From Caldicellulosiruptoraceae bacterium PP1 (GTDB taxonomy: Bacteria > Bacillota > Thermoanaerobacteria > Caldicellulosiruptorales > Caldicellulosiruptoraceae), in NCBI GenBank assembly GCA_041320695.1, contig JBGGOQ010000003.1, forward strand, positions 226,974-290,973: DNA of 64,000 bases, read 5' to 3'. The notes beneath the pieces are model-generated. The model had not been told where the DNA came from, did not search any database, and saw only the letters and a list, made by a program, of their open reading frames with translations. This document shows, piece by piece, positions 17,240-26,965 of the stretch (positions are counted from its first letter, which is position 1; each line of letters starts with the position of its first letter). Position numbers and translations under genes: made by a program.

Positions 17240-17959
17240 TTATTCTTCCCAGTTGTGATATACTTCTTTTACATCATCATTATCTTCAAGCAAATCAATC
17301 AGTTTTCTCATTTTTATAGAATTTTCTTCATCTAATTTAACTGTTGTTTGTGGAATTAATTCTACTTGAGCTTCTAAAAATGTGTAGCCCTCTTTTTCAA
17401 GTGCTTCACGAACTTGAGTAAAATCATCTGGTGATGTAATAATTTCATATACATCATCAGAAGAATTAAAATCTTCAGCACCTAAATCAAGAGCTTTAAG
17501 CATTAGCTCATCTTCATTTGGAAAGCTTTCTTTTTCAATAATAATAACACCTTTTCTATTAAACATCCAAGAAACGCAGCCTGTTTGACCAAGATTCCCA
17601 CCAAACTTGTCAAACAAATGCCTTATTTCGCCTGCTGTTCTATTTCTGTTGTTTGTCATTGCTTCGACAATAACAGCCACACCTTCTGGCCCGTATCCTT
17701 CGTATGTAATGTCTTCATAACCACTTGTGTCAACATCTCCAGCAGCTTTCTTTATAAATCCCATAATCTTATCCATTGGCATATTAGCAGCTCTTGCTTT
17801 TGCGATTACATCTCTTAGCCTTGAGTTAGCCTCCGGATCTGGGTTAGATTTTGCAACAACCATTAATTCTCTACCTAATTTTGTGAACAACTTACCTTTT
17901 TGAGCATCTGTTTTTTCTTTTTTATGCTTAATATTTGCCCATTTTGAATGACCTGACAT
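17240..17959 (-). CDS. yebC: YebC/PmpR family protein
   Basis: 239 residues with the classic start SGHSKWANIKHKK. TNNRNRTAGEIRHLFDKFGG lies near 102-121, and acidic C-terminal DDVKEVYHN. YebC proteins were described as DNA-binding regulators, and more recently some act in translation of difficult motifs (YebC2-type); both are possible here. Ribosome binding site GGGGGAT and a good sigma-A-like promoter lie upstream. Confidence 0.93.
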   Translation of the reverse strand: MSGHSKWANIKHKKEKTDAQKGKLFTKLGRELMVVAKSNPDPEANSRLRDVIAKARAANMPMDKIMGFIKKAAGDVDTSGYEDITYEGYGPEGVAVIVEAMTNNRNRTAGEIRHLFDKFGGNLGQTGCVSWMFNRKGVIIIEKESFPNEDELMLKALDLGAEDFNSSDDVYEIITSPDDFTQVREALEKEGYTFLEAQVELIPQTTVKLDEENSIKMRKLIDLLEDNDDVKEVYHNWEE

Positions 17960-17996
17960 TATAATCCCCCTATAAAAACATTTACTTCACAAACAG

Positions 17997-18025
17997 ATTA
18001 TAAATTTTAAAAGTTTTAAAGTCAA
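17997..18025 (-). promoter_or_regulatory. Promoter of yebC
   Basis: On the minus strand TTGACT (18025-18020), 17-base spacer, TATAAT (18002-17997), about 40 bases upstream of the yebC start. Near-consensus. Confidence 0.75.
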
Positions 18026-18074
18026 ATGTTTTTTTTGCATATACTTATTAAGACTAATATTTTTGTATAATGTA

Positions 18075-19529
18075 ATGAAGAATAAGATTTTAAATCAAGT
18101 TTTAATATTATCGGCATGTAATATTGTCACAACATCATTATTTTTCTTTTACAGAGTGTTGATTTCTCGTCAGATTAGTTCAGAAGGAATGGGCCTTTTT
18201 ACATTTGCAATGACAGCCTATTTTCTTTTTTATAGCTTTTCAAGTGGTGGCATTGCAGTTTCTATTTCAAAAAACATAGCTGAAAACTCTAATATCAAAG
18301 GCTATCCTGAAAAGGTTAAATTTATTATCGGTCGTTTTGTTCTTTTATTAAGTTTTATTGTTACTATGATATTTCTTCTACTCAATGGGTGGATCTGCAA
18401 TAATATTTACAAAACTCCTATACTTCAAAATAACCTTTATCCACTTATTTTTTGCGTTATAATAGTAAGCCAGTCAGCAATCTATAAAGGTTACTTTTAT
18501 GGACTTCAAAAGCCTCTTACACCAGCACTCGCTGAAATATTTGAAAATATCATGAGAATTTCGATAGTATCATTAATATTTATGACTTTTACTTTAGATT
18601 GGAATAAAAAGATTTTTGTTAGTATTTTGGGAATTCCAATAGGTGAGATTTCAAGCTTTTCTTTCTTATTAATAGGTTATTTGATAAAGAATAAAAGTAT
18701 TAGATTAAGTGTTACTTTTTCTGATTTATCAAAGATTATAGTAGATGTGCTTAAAATTTCTATTCCGCTTGCTATAATAGGTATATTATCAAATGTCTTT
18801 CAAACCATCGAAAACTCTGTTGTACCTAAGCTTTTTCAAAATAATAATATAAACTTTGAAAAAGCCATATCAATCTTTGGTGTAATAAATGGTATGAGTT
18901 ATCCTGTCGCCTTCTTACCTGCTGTATTGATTACTTCGCTTTCAACAGTTATAGTTCCAACTGTTTCTGAATTACATGGAAATAAAAAAGCTTTGTCAAG
19001 AAGGATAAATAAATTTATATTAGTCACAATTGCAATATCACTGCCAATTATGGTTATTTACTATATTTATCCAAATGAGATATGCTTTCTTCTTTTTAAA
19101 AACAAAGAGGCAGGTATATATCTAAAAGCAATTGTACCTGCACTTAGTTTTTATTATCTTTCTATAACCTTGTCGAGCATCCTCAATGCTTTATCAGAGG
19201 CAAGCTTTAACTTTTATCAAAATACAGTAATATCAATACTAAGGCTTGCAAGTTATATAACCTTCTTGGGCTTATTTAGAGATATCAAGTGGTATATTAT
19301 TCTTACTAATGTATTTGCCGTAATCACATGTATTGTTATGATAGGAAGGATATCAAAGGTCAAATTCGACTTTGATAAAAATATCTATAAAAAGATTATT
19401 TACCTCACATTAGCATGTGTTATTGCAGTAATAATATCTTTCATAATCCCTACAAAAAGTATTCTATTAAACATCATTACAATAGTATCAGTCTACTTCC
19501 TCTTCTGTGCCATAATCATAGCACGTTAG
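18075..19529 (+). CDS. SpoVB-like lipid flippase (MATE/MVF superfamily)
   Basis: 484 residues from ATG 18075 with about 14 membrane helices. The N terminus NQVLILSACNIVTTSLFFFY and the block YPVAFLPAVLITSLSTVIVP (about 285-304) are typical of SpoVB/MurJ-like polysaccharide flippases. In spore formers SpoVB is needed for cortex synthesis. No Shine-Dalgarno is visible; a TATAAT at 18067-18072 sits 2 bases before the ATG, so either the start is misplaced or that match is by chance. Alternative in-frame TTG at 18063. Its 3' end lies 12 bases from a REP-like repeat. Confidence 0.85.
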   Translation: MKNKILNQVLILSACNIVTTSLFFFYRVLISRQISSEGMGLFTFAMTAYFLFYSFSSGGIAVSISKNIAENSNIKGYPEKVKFIIGRFVLLLSFIVTMIFLLLNGWICNNIYKTPILQNNLYPLIFCVIIVSQSAIYKGYFYGLQKPLTPALAEIFENIMRISIVSLIFMTFTLDWNKKIFVSILGIPIGEISSFSFLLIGYLIKNKSIRLSVTFSDLSKIIVDVLKISIPLAIIGILSNVFQTIENSVVPKLFQNNNINFEKAISIFGVINGMSYPVAFLPAVLITSLSTVIVPTVSELHGNKKALSRRINKFILVTIAISLPIMVIYYIYPNEICFLLFKNKEAGIYLKAIVPALSFYYLSITLSSILNALSEASFNFYQNTVISILRLASYITFLGLFRDIKWYIILTNVFAVITCIVMIGRISKVKFDFDKNIYKKIIYLTLACVIAVIISFIIPTKSILLNIITIVSVYFLFCAIIIAR

Positions 19530-19540
19530 CCAACCAAAAC

Positions 19541-19608
19541 AGTGAGCCAACGGGGACGATTACGGGTGGAAGAAGAGTGTGACAAGAAAAACCGTCCCCA
19601 ATGTCACA
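19541..19608. repeat. REP-like palindromic repeat pair
   Basis: Two related units. Unit A (19541-19562) reads GTGAGCCAACGGGGACGATT on the plus strand. Unit B (19578-19608), on the minus strand, is bounded by TGTGACA and TGTCACA and contains TTGGGGACGGTTTTTCTT. Both carry the core GGGGACG(G/A)TT. The same core is found after rpoC at 27788-27830. Such sequences resemble REP elements mobilised by RAYT (IS200-like) transposases; none is encoded in this window. Confidence 0.7.
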
Positions 19609-20156
19609 ACTAGCGATTTCTCTTTTGTAATACCATATGTTTTTTGGGTTGTTTCGTATAGTGAGATAAGGTAAGCTATCTCTGATAGCTTGAGTACAAA
19701 CATGTGTATAGGTAAGAAGCTAAATATTACCCCAAGAAGAATTATATATATGGGTATCAAAAATGGAACAGTAACAGATGTTATTGCAAATGATATAGAG
19801 TATTTTTTTCTATTCAAAAGCCAAACTAAGAAGTATATCAAGATTATCTCTACAATAAGCTTTAGGGCAAGAGATGAAAAGTTTGAAATAACAAAGTTTA
19901 TTAGTCTAAAATTCTCGGTTTCAGATTTTACACTGCTAAAATAAAACATATAGGTATCTTGTAAAACAAATATCCCTTTGAAAAACTTGAATTGAGCAAA
20001 AGCGTAAACAACAAGCAGAAGAAAGTACACAAAGAATATCTCTATACCTGATATATAGTCATTGGATATTGCTAAATCCCGTATTAATTTCATTGGTTTT
20101 AAAAGTCCTTTTTTTATAAAACCTTCCTTGAAAATACTCAATTTAATCAACCCCAA
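19560..20156 (-). CDS. YIP1-family membrane protein with REP-encoded tail
   Basis: 198 residues with about five membrane helices; layout (NDYISGIEIFFVYFLL, then helices near 95-110, 125-150, 155-165 and the end) resembles bacterial YIP1-domain proteins of unknown function. The last 15 or so codons (VVTLGTVFLVTLFFHP) are read from REP-like unit B, so the native C terminus has been replaced or extended by an inserted repeat. The start is uncertain: TTG 20156 has no clear Shine-Dalgarno; another TTG five codons later follows GGGG. It starts 7 bases downstream of the yigZ stop. Confidence 0.65.
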   Translation of the reverse strand: MGLIKLSIFKEGFIKKGLLKPMKLIRDLAISNDYISGIEIFFVYFLLLVVYAFAQFKFFKGIFVLQDTYMFYFSSVKSETENFRLINFVISNFSSLALKLIVEIILIYFLVWLLNRKKYSISFAITSVTVPFLIPIYIILLGVIFSFLPIHMFVLKLSEIAYLISLYETTQKTYGITKEKSLVVTLGTVFLVTLFFHP

Positions 20157-20163
20157 GATTTAT

Positions 20164-20781
20164 TTAAATAGCTTCTATAGTATCACATACATTGTCAATT
20201 AATACGCCACCTGATGTTAGTTCTGTGATTTCTTTTATGAAAGAATCAAACTCTTCTTTTGAAATTACAATATCTAAATCAACCACATCAGAATAATTGA
20301 TTTCTATTATTTTTGAAGAAAACCTTTCTAATAGTTTTTTAGTCTGCTCCAAAAAGCTATATTCAACTATTATTTTAAACCTCTTACAATCAATATACCT
20401 CAATATACCTGCTTTTTCAATAGCAAGAGAGGCAGATTTGCTATAAGCCCTTGTAAGTCCACCAGCACCAAGAAGTATTCCTCCAAAATATCTTGTTACA
20501 ACAATTAAAACATTCTTAAGATTATTTCTCTTAATAACCTCCATTACAGGAAGCCCTGCTGTCCCTTGAGGTTCGCCGTCATCTGAATACTTTTGAATAG
20601 GATAATCAATGCCATATGTATATGCATAAACATTGTGTGTTGCATCATAATACTTTGATCTTATATTATTTAAATAAAAATCAACCTCTTCTTGATTTTC
20701 AACGTGAAAAATGGAGGAAATAAAAACTGACTTTTTCTCAATCCATTCAACTTGAACATTCTCTTTTATTGTTAAATACAT
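20164..20781 (-). CDS. yigZ: YigZ/IMPACT family protein
   Basis: 205 residues from ATG 20781, with GGTGAT 5 bases upstream; GTG and TTG codons further up are less likely. The UPF0029 N domain shows DATHNVYAYTYG and YSDDGEPQGTAGLPV (about 68-82) and RYFGGILLGAGGLTRAYSKS (about 99-118), all hallmarks of YigZ. A C-terminal DUF1949 domain follows. The eukaryotic relative IMPACT regulates Gcn2; the bacterial role is unresolved but ribosome-related binding has been proposed. A strong terminator hairpin ends only 19 bases before its start. Confidence 0.92.
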   Translation of the reverse strand: MYLTIKENVQVEWIEKKSVFISSIFHVENQEEVDFYLNNIRSKYYDATHNVYAYTYGIDYPIQKYSDDGEPQGTAGLPVMEVIKRNNLKNVLIVVTRYFGGILLGAGGLTRAYSKSASLAIEKAGILRYIDCKRFKIIVEYSFLEQTKKLLERFSSKIIEINYSDVVDLDIVISKEEFDSFIKEITELTSGGVLIDNVCDTIEAI

Positions 20782-20799
20782 TCTTATCACCAAATAAAA

Positions 20800-20842
20800 A
20801 TATTAGCCGCACTCTTATTCACAATAAAAATGCGGCTAATAT
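20800..20842 (-). terminator. Terminator between Nudix gene and yigZ
   Basis: Perfect 12-bp stem ATATTAGCCGCA (20800-20811) / TGCGGCTAATAT (20831-20842) with a 19-base loop, followed on the minus strand by TTTTATTTG. It ends the Nudix transcript, but yigZ starts 19 bases further on, so yigZ needs read-through or a promoter inside this stretch. Confidence 0.8.
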
Positions 20843-20859
20843 CTATTATATGCGTTGAT

Positions 20860-21282
20860 TTAAATATTTACAAGCTGTTTATATTGTTCAAAAGCAAGAG
20901 ATGCTAAAGCCCTGTCCTGACTATAAGTAATTTTTGAAAGTGCATCTTCTAATGTAAAATAACCTGCATCAAATACATTCTCTTCATGATTTTCCTTGAG
21001 AAAATCTTCAGATGTGGCCTCCATTATATACCATGTAATCTTATTGCATACTGGTCTTTGACGTGTAACTGAAAAGAATTCGTAACTTGTTTGCCCTGCA
21101 GATGAAAGGATTTTAGCATCAATACCTACTTCTTCTTTTACCCTTTTTGTTGCTACTTCTGGAGCAATATCACCATTCTTAATTACACCTTTTGGAAATA
21201 CCCATTCATTCTTCTCGTTCTTCATTATAAAGATTTTTCCTTGGTAAAATATTACACCACCAGCACAATTTCTAATCAGCAA
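20860..21282 (-). CDS. Nudix-family protein with a degenerate Nudix box
   Basis: 140 residues from TTG 21282, which lies 8 bases after AAAGGAG; an ATG three codons upstream (21291) touches that site and is unlikely. Nudix fold seen in NCAGGVIFYQGKIFIMKNEKN and WVFPKG. The Nudix box reads GVIKNGD-IAPEVAT-KRVKEEVGI instead of Gx5Ex7REUxEExGU: the first Glu is Asp, and the Glu of RE is Arg, while the EE pair is kept. It may have altered metal binding, or hydrolyse a dinucleotide-type substrate less efficiently. Function not assigned. Confidence 0.85.
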   Translation of the reverse strand: MLIRNCAGGVIFYQGKIFIMKNEKNEWVFPKGVIKNGDIAPEVATKRVKEEVGIDAKILSSAGQTSYEFFSVTRQRPVCNKITWYIMEATSEDFLKENHEENVFDAGYFTLEDALSKITYSQDRALASLAFEQYKQLVNI

Positions 21283-21389
21283 TGCGGACATCTCCTTTCA
21301 TTTTAATAAACTCCCCTTATAATAATAATACCCTCTTTTAGCAATATAGTAAACAATATGAGCGTTTTAATATATTTTTTTGTCTATAC

Positions 21390-21418
21390 TGTATAAATTT
21401 TATTTTGTATATTGTCTA
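21390..21418 (-). promoter_or_regulatory. Probable promoter of the Nudix gene
   Basis: On the minus strand TAGACA (21418-21413), 17-base spacer, TATACA (21395-21390), about 100 bases upstream of the gene. Confidence 0.5.
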
Positions 21419-21424
21419 ATTAAT

Positions 21425-23002
21425 CTAAACAATACTAAAATGGCTAACTATCTTATCAAGTAAGTTCTCTATCCCATCGCCATTTGTTGCTGATACAAAA
21501 GTATATTCAACCCTTGTATCAATTGGAATATCATCTAAGTCTTCTACCTTATCAATCTTGTTGTATACTCTGATTATAGGTATTGTTCCAGCCTCCAAAT
21601 CTTTTAAAATACCTTCAGAAACCCTAATATGTTCAAAAAAGAATGGATCTGAGATATCTACAACATTTAATATAAGGTCAGCATATTTTACCTCTTCTAA
21701 AGTTGATGAAAAAGCTTCTATAAGATGGTGAGGAAGGTTTCGTATAAATCCAACAGTGTCAGAAAGTAAGAAATTAACCCCCTTAAAATATACCTTTCTA
21801 ACTGTTGTATCAAGTGTTGCAAAGAGCTTATCTTCAACATAAACAGAGGCCTTCGAAATTCTATTCATCAAGGTTGATTTACCAGCATTGGTATACCCAA
21901 TGATTGCAACAACAGGAGTATTGTTTTTCTTACGAAATTCTCTATGAAGCTCTCTTGTTTTCTTAACCTTCTTAAGCTCTTCTTCAATTTCATGTATTCT
22001 TCGTAAAATGTGCCTTCGGTCAGTCTCAAGCTTCTTTTCACCTGGTCCTCTTGTTCCTATACCGCCTCCAAGCCTTGAAAGAATCTTACCATAACCTGTT
22101 AGTCTTGGAAGAACTGTTTTAAGCTGTGCCAATTCAACTTGAAGTTTACCTTCGTTTGTTTTTGCTCTTTTTGCAAAAATATCTAAAATAACATCTGTCC
22201 TATCAATAACCTTTTTCAAAATTAGCTCCTCAAGGTTTTTAATTTGTGCTGGACTAAGCTCGCAATTAAATACAACTGTATCAATGTCTTTTGTTGTACA
22301 TATATGTTTTATCTCCTCTGCCTTTCCTTTACCAATATAGTATGCTGGGTCTATATCCTTCTTTATTTGTATGACTTTATCTACAACCTCAGCACCAGCA
22401 GTTATGCAAAGGTTTTCAAGCTCATTTAGATTGTATCTCTCAATTTCATTGTCATATAGTCCCCATTTGTCTACTAATAATACCCTTTCTTTTTCCCTCT
22501 TTTTATGAACCTTAACGCTTTTTATTCTTTGAGTTTCAACTTCCCTTATTTCATCTATAAACTGGTTATCAAACAAAACATCAATATCAAATGGCCCTAA
22601 TACCTTTATCTCATTTAGTTCATTTGACGTGTTAAAGGCAATGGATGCTTTATCATCCTTTATAGATAGGGTTATTACCATAATATAATTTCCATTGATT
22701 AATGTTGCTAAATCCTGTGTTGATGGAGTTGGTGTTCCATTAAGGTGTGTATGAATAAGATATTCTTTTTTTAGCCTTTTTTCATTAGAACTAAACATAA
22801 TTTTGTGCTTTTGCCCTAATAAAACCTCTTTTACCTTTTTGTTATTAAGTGAAACAATAAGCCCAATTTCAGAATTCTGCTTATTTGATAAAGTCTTTAG
22901 CTTTTCATATGTTTCATGGTCTAATAGTCCATCTTGAATATAATGCCCTTCTAATTCTTTTAAAAAGGTATAGTAATAGTGGCTTAATCTTTCTTTGGAC
23001 AT
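21425..23002 (-). CDS. hflX: Ribosome-associated GTPase HflX (long form)
   Basis: 525 residues from ATG 23002, with GAGAGGA 8 bases upstream (an earlier ATG at 23011 is too close). The HflX core has AKTNEGKLQVELAQLKTVLPRL, the Gly-rich GGGIGTRGPGEKKLETDRR linker, G1 GYTNAGKST (about 367) and DTVGFIRNLP (about 417). It rescues stalled or damaged ribosomes. About 100 extra N-terminal residues, including IHTHLNGTPTPSTQDLATL, are as in clostridial long HflX forms. It follows the tuf terminator closely. Confidence 0.94.
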   Translation of the reverse strand: MSKERLSHYYYTFLKELEGHYIQDGLLDHETYEKLKTLSNKQNSEIGLIVSLNNKKVKEVLLGQKHKIMFSSNEKRLKKEYLIHTHLNGTPTPSTQDLATLINGNYIMVITLSIKDDKASIAFNTSNELNEIKVLGPFDIDVLFDNQFIDEIREVETQRIKSVKVHKKREKERVLLVDKWGLYDNEIERYNLNELENLCITAGAEVVDKVIQIKKDIDPAYYIGKGKAEEIKHICTTKDIDTVVFNCELSPAQIKNLEELILKKVIDRTDVILDIFAKRAKTNEGKLQVELAQLKTVLPRLTGYGKILSRLGGGIGTRGPGEKKLETDRRHILRRIHEIEEELKKVKKTRELHREFRKKNNTPVVAIIGYTNAGKSTLMNRISKASVYVEDKLFATLDTTVRKVYFKGVNFLLSDTVGFIRNLPHHLIEAFSSTLEEVKYADLILNVVDISDPFFFEHIRVSEGILKDLEAGTIPIIRVYNKIDKVEDLDDIPIDTRVEYTFVSATNGDGIENLLDKIVSHFSIV

Positions 23003-23028
23003 AAAACACATCCTCTCAAATTGAATAA

Positions 23029-23059
23029 AAGCCTAACTCCCATAATGGAAGTTAGGCTT
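23029..23059 (-). terminator. Terminator of the rpo-str cluster after tuf
   Basis: Perfect 10-bp stem AAGCCTAACT (23029-23038) / AGTTAGGCTT (23050-23059), followed on the minus strand by TTTATTC. It begins 5 bases after the tuf stop and ends 26 bases before the hflX start. Confidence 0.85.
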
Positions 23060-23063
23060 GAAA

Positions 23064-24266
23064 TTATTCAATAATTGTTGTAACTGAACCTGCACCAACT
23101 GTTCTTCCACCTTCACGGATAGCAAATCTAAGTCCTGTTTCAATAGCGATAGGTGCAATGAGTTCAACTGTCATTTCTATGTTATCACCAGGCATAACCA
23201 TTTCTACGCCTTCTGGAAGGTCAATTGTACCTGTTACGTCTGTTGTTCTGAAGTAGAACTGTGGTCTGTAACCATTGAAGAATGGTGTATGTCTTCCACC
23301 TTCTTCTTTTGTTAGAACGTAAACTTGTGCTTTGAATTTTGTATGTGGTTTAATTGAACCTGGTTTTGCAACAACTTGTCCTCTTTCAACATCTGTCTTT
23401 TGGATACCTCTTAAAAGACATCCAACGTTGTCACCAGCAACAGCCTCGTCAAGAAGTTTTCTGAACATTTCTATACCAGTAACAACTGTCTTTCTTGGAG
23501 CTGGTTCGAAACCAACTATTTCAACTTCTTCACCTGTCTTTAACACACCTCTTTCAACTCTACCAGTAACAACTGTACCTCTACCTGTGATTGAGAATAC
23601 GTCTTCAACAGGCATTAAGAATGGCTTGTCTGTTTCTCTTTGTGGTGTTGGGACATATTGGTCAACAGCGTCCATAAGTTCTAATATGCATTTATATTCT
23701 GGTGCATTAATATCTTGTGAAGCTGATTCTAATGCTTTTAATGCTGAACCCTTGATTATTGGAACTTCATCACCAGGGAATTGGTATTTTGAAAGTAATT
23801 CTCTTACTTCCATTTCAACAAGTTCAATAAGTTCTGGGTCATCAACCATATCTGTTTTGTTTAAGAATACAACGATATATGGAACGTTAACCTGTCTTGC
23901 AAGAAGAATGTGTTCTCTTGTTTGTGGCATTGGACCATCTGCAGCTGAAACAACAAGGATAGCACCGTCCATTTGAGCTGCACCAGTGATCATGTTCTTA
24001 ACGTAGTCAGCGTGTCCTGGGCAGTCAACGTGAGCATAGTGTCTATTGTCTGTTTCATACTCAACGTGAGCTGTGTTAATTGTAATACCTCTTTCTCTTT
24101 CTTCTGGAGCCTTATCAATTTGGTCATAAGCTAAGAATTCAGCTTTACCTCTTAATGCTAATACTTTTGTAATAGCAGCTGTTAATGTTGTTTTACCATG
24201 GTCAACGTGTCCTATTGTACCAATGTTAACATGTGGTTTTGTTCTTTCGAATTTAGCCTTTGCCAT
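23064..24266 (-). CDS. tuf: Elongation factor Tu
   Basis: 400 residues from ATG 24266 ([16 protein letters not shown]) with AAGGAGG upstream; the open frame to 24290 adds eight spurious residues. G1 GHVDHGKT (19-26), DCPGHADYV (81-89) and NKTD (136-139) are intact; beta-barrel domains 2 and 3 follow with [11 protein letters not shown] and the C-terminal [10 protein letters not shown]. Delivers aminoacyl-tRNA to the ribosome. Last gene of the cluster: the usual next gene rpsJ is absent and a terminator follows. Confidence 0.98.
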   Translation of the reverse strand: MAKAKFERTKPHVNIGTIGHVDHGKTTLTAAITKVLALRGKAEFLAYDQIDKAPEERERGITINTAHVEYETDNRHYAHVDCPGHADYVKNMITGAAQMDGAILVVSAADGPMPQTREHILLARQVNVPYIVVFLNKTDMVDDPELIELVEMEVRELLSKYQFPGDEVPIIKGSALKALESASQDINAPEYKCILELMDAVDQYVPTPQRETDKPFLMPVEDVFSITGRGTVVTGRVERGVLKTGEEVEIVGFEPAPRKTVVTGIEMFRKLLDEAVAGDNVGCLLRGIQKTDVERGQVVAKPGSIKPHTKFKAQVYVLTKEEGGRHTPFFNGYRPQFYFRTTDVTGTIDLPEGVEMVMPGDNIEMTVELIAPIAIETGLRFAIREGGRTVGAGSVTTIIE

Positions 24267-24343
24267 GCTTATATTATCCTCCTTACTCAATATTATTTTA
24301 TTTAAAATTTTAATTTTTAGACAATTTTATTAATATTTTATAC

Positions 24344-26419
24344 TTATTTGTTTTTGTTTTCAAGAACCTTATCTGCAATATTCTTTGGAACTTCATCATA
24401 GTGGTCAAATTGCATTGTGTAAGTTCCTCTACCTTGTGTTCTTGATCTTAAATCAGTAGCATATCCAAACATTTCAGCAAGTGGAACAAATGCCCTTATA
24501 ACTTGAGCATTTCCTCTTGGTTCCATGCCTTCAATTCTACCTCTTCTTGAGTTGATATCTCCCATTACGTCACCCATATATTCTTCTGGAACAACAACTT
24601 CAACCTTCATTATAGGTTCAAGAAGAACTGGGTCTGCCTTCTTCATACCATCTTTGAATGCCATAGAACCAGCAATTCTGAATGCCATATCACTTGAGTC
24701 AACTTCGTGGTATGAACCATCGTAAAGAGTAACCTTTACGTCAACAACTTGATATCCACCTAAAATACCTGCCTGCATAGCATCTTGAACACCGGCATCA
24801 ACTGATGGAATATATTCTTTTGGAATAACACCACCAACAATCTTGTTTACAAACTCGTAACCAGCACCTCTTTCCATAGGTTCGATTTCGAGCCAAACAT
24901 GACCATATTGACCTCTACCACCAGACTGTCTGATATATTTACCTTCGATCTTAACAGGCTTTCTAATTGTTTCTTTATAAGCAACTTGTGGCTTACCAAC
25001 GTTTACTTCAACCTTGAATTCTCTCTTCATTCTGTCAACGATAATTTCAAGGTGAAGTTCACCCATACCAGCAATTAGAGTTTGACCTGTTTCATGGTTT
25101 GTTGAAACCTTAAATGTTGGGTCTTCTTCAGAAAGTCTTTGTAAAGCAATACCCATCTTTTCTTGGTCAGCTTTTGTTTTTGGCTCAACAGCAACCTGGA
25201 TAACTGGCTCTGGAAATTCCATTGATTCCAAGATAATTGGGTTGTTTTCATCACAAAGAGTATCACCAGTTGTTGTGTTTTGTAAACCTATTGCAGCACA
25301 GATATCTCCAGCATAAACTGTTTCAATGTCCTCTCTGTGATTAGCATGCATCTGAAGAAGTCTTCCGATTCTTTCTTTTTTATTCTTTGTAGAGTTATAA
25401 ACATAAGAACCAGCATTTAGTACCCCTGAGTAAACCCTTAAGAATGTGAGTTTACCAACATATGGGTCTGACATAATCTTAAATGCTAATGCACAGAATG
25501 GTTCGTCATCACTTGTCTTTCTTTCAATCTCGTCATTTGTATCAGGTGAAAATCCTTTTACAGCCTCAATGTCAAGTGGTGATGGTAAATAGTCAACAAC
25601 TGCATCTAAAAGAGGCTGAACACCTTTATTTTTATATGATGAACCACATAATACTGGGGTCATCTGTAAATTGATTGTAGCTTTTCTGATACCTTTTTTG
25701 ATTTCTTCTTCTGTTAATTCTTCGCCTTCAAGATATTTCATCATAAGCTCTTCATCTGATTCAGCAACAGCTTCAACAAGCTTAAGTCTATATTCTTCTG
25801 CCAAATCTTTTAGGTCTTCTGGTATCTCTGTTGCTTGAGATACTTTACCTAAGTCGTCAACATATATTATTGCCTTCATTGTAACAAGGTCAACAAGACC
25901 TTGGAATGTGTCTTCTTTCCCAATTGGAATCTGGAGTGCAACAGGGTTTGCAGAAAGCCTATCTTTCATCATTTGGATAACATTATAGAAGTTTGCACCC
26001 ATGATATCCATCTTGTTAACATAAGCTATTCTTGGAACCTTATATTTATCTGCCTGTCTCCAGACAGTCTCTGACTGCGGCTCAACTCCACCTTTTGCAC
26101 AAAATACGGCAACTGCACCATCAAGCACGCGAAGAGACCTTTCTACTTCAACAGTGAAGTCAACATGGCCTGGTGTGTCAATAATGTTTACTCTATGCCC
26201 TCTCCATTGAGCAGTTGTAGCAGCAGAGGTTATTGTGATACCTCTTTCTTGCTCTTGTTCCATCCAGTCCATAGTTGCTGTTCCTTCATGAACTTCACCA
26301 AGTTTGTGAACTCTACCAGTATAGAACAGAATTCTTTCGGTAGTAGTTGTTTTTCCAGCATCTATGTGTGCCATAATACCAATGTTTCTTGTTTTTTCTA
26401 GTGGGAACTGTCTGGGCAA
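24344..26419 (-). CDS. fusA: Elongation factor G
   Basis: 691 residues, full length. G1 [15 protein letters not shown] (17-31), [20 protein letters not shown] (about 82-101), NKMD (about 136) and the C-terminal domains IV-V with [16 protein letters not shown] are intact. Drives ribosome translocation and recycling. Start is TTG at 26419 with AAGGAGG about 11 bases upstream. Confidence 0.98.
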   Translation of the reverse strand: MPRQFPLEKTRNIGIMAHIDAGKTTTTERILFYTGRVHKLGEVHEGTATMDWMEQEQERGITITSAATTAQWRGHRVNIIDTPGHVDFTVEVERSLRVLDGAVAVFCAKGGVEPQSETVWRQADKYKVPRIAYVNKMDIMGANFYNVIQMMKDRLSANPVALQIPIGKEDTFQGLVDLVTMKAIIYVDDLGKVSQATEIPEDLKDLAEEYRLKLVEAVAESDEELMMKYLEGEELTEEEIKKGIRKATINLQMTPVLCGSSYKNKGVQPLLDAVVDYLPSPLDIEAVKGFSPDTNDEIERKTSDDEPFCALAFKIMSDPYVGKLTFLRVYSGVLNAGSYVYNSTKNKKERIGRLLQMHANHREDIETVYAGDICAAIGLQNTTTGDTLCDENNPIILESMEFPEPVIQVAVEPKTKADQEKMGIALQRLSEEDPTFKVSTNHETGQTLIAGMGELHLEIIVDRMKREFKVEVNVGKPQVAYKETIRKPVKIEGKYIRQSGGRGQYGHVWLEIEPMERGAGYEFVNKIVGGVIPKEYIPSVDAGVQDAMQAGILGGYQVVDVKVTLYDGSYHEVDSSDMAFRIAGSMAFKDGMKKADPVLLEPIMKVEVVVPEEYMGDVMGDINSRRGRIEGMEPRGNAQVIRAFVPLAEMFGYATDLRSRTQGRGTYTMQFDHYDEVPKNIADKVLENKNK

Positions 26420-26446
26420 CTTATTATTTACCTCCTTATTTTTGTA

Positions 26447-26920
26447 TTACCACCTGTAATGTGCAAAAGCCTTGTTAGCTTCAGCCATCCTGTGTGTATC
26501 TTCTCTTTTCTTAACTGATCCACCTGTATTGTTTGCAGCGTCCATAATTTCTGCTGCTAATTTTTCTCTCATTGTTCTTTTATCTTTTCTATCTCTTGAA
26601 TATTGTACAAGCCATCTAATACCAAGTGATAATTTTCTATCTGGTTCAACTTCGATTGGTACTTGATATGTTGCACCACCCACTCTACGAGGTCTTACCT
26701 CTAATATAGGCATAACGTTGTTTAGAGCTTGCTCTAAAACTTCTAGTGGGTCTTTACCTGTTTTTTCTCTGATTATTTCAAAAGCTCCGTAAACTATTTT
26801 TTCAGCAACCGCTTTTTTACCATCATACATAATCTTGTTGATAAGTCTTGAAACTACTTTATCATTATATAATGGATCTGGTAAAACATCTCTCTTTTTA
26901 GCTTGACCCTTTCTTGGCAA
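26447..26920 (-). CDS. rpsG: 30S ribosomal protein S7
   Basis: 157 residues. The N terminus [19 protein letters not shown] and [14 protein letters not shown] (about 78-91) are diagnostic. It binds the 16S rRNA 3' major domain and nucleates head assembly. Start is TTG at 26920 with GGAGGGAG upstream. Confidence 0.98.
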   Translation of the reverse strand: MPRKGQAKKRDVLPDPLYNDKVVSRLINKIMYDGKKAVAEKIVYGAFEIIREKTGKDPLEVLEQALNNVMPILEVRPRRVGGATYQVPIEVEPDRKLSLGIRWLVQYSRDRKDKRTMREKLAAEIMDAANNTGGSVKKREDTHRMAEANKAFAHYRW

Positions 26921-26965
26921 ACCTTCTCCCTCCTTTTAACACTTTTATTATCTTAGGCTACTTTT

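Noticed and set aside
18063..18074. TATAAT at 18067 taken as a promoter giving a leaderless spoVB-like mRNA
   Set aside because: No -35 at proper spacing; in this A/T-rich DNA the match is likely chance, and the true start of the gene is uncertain.
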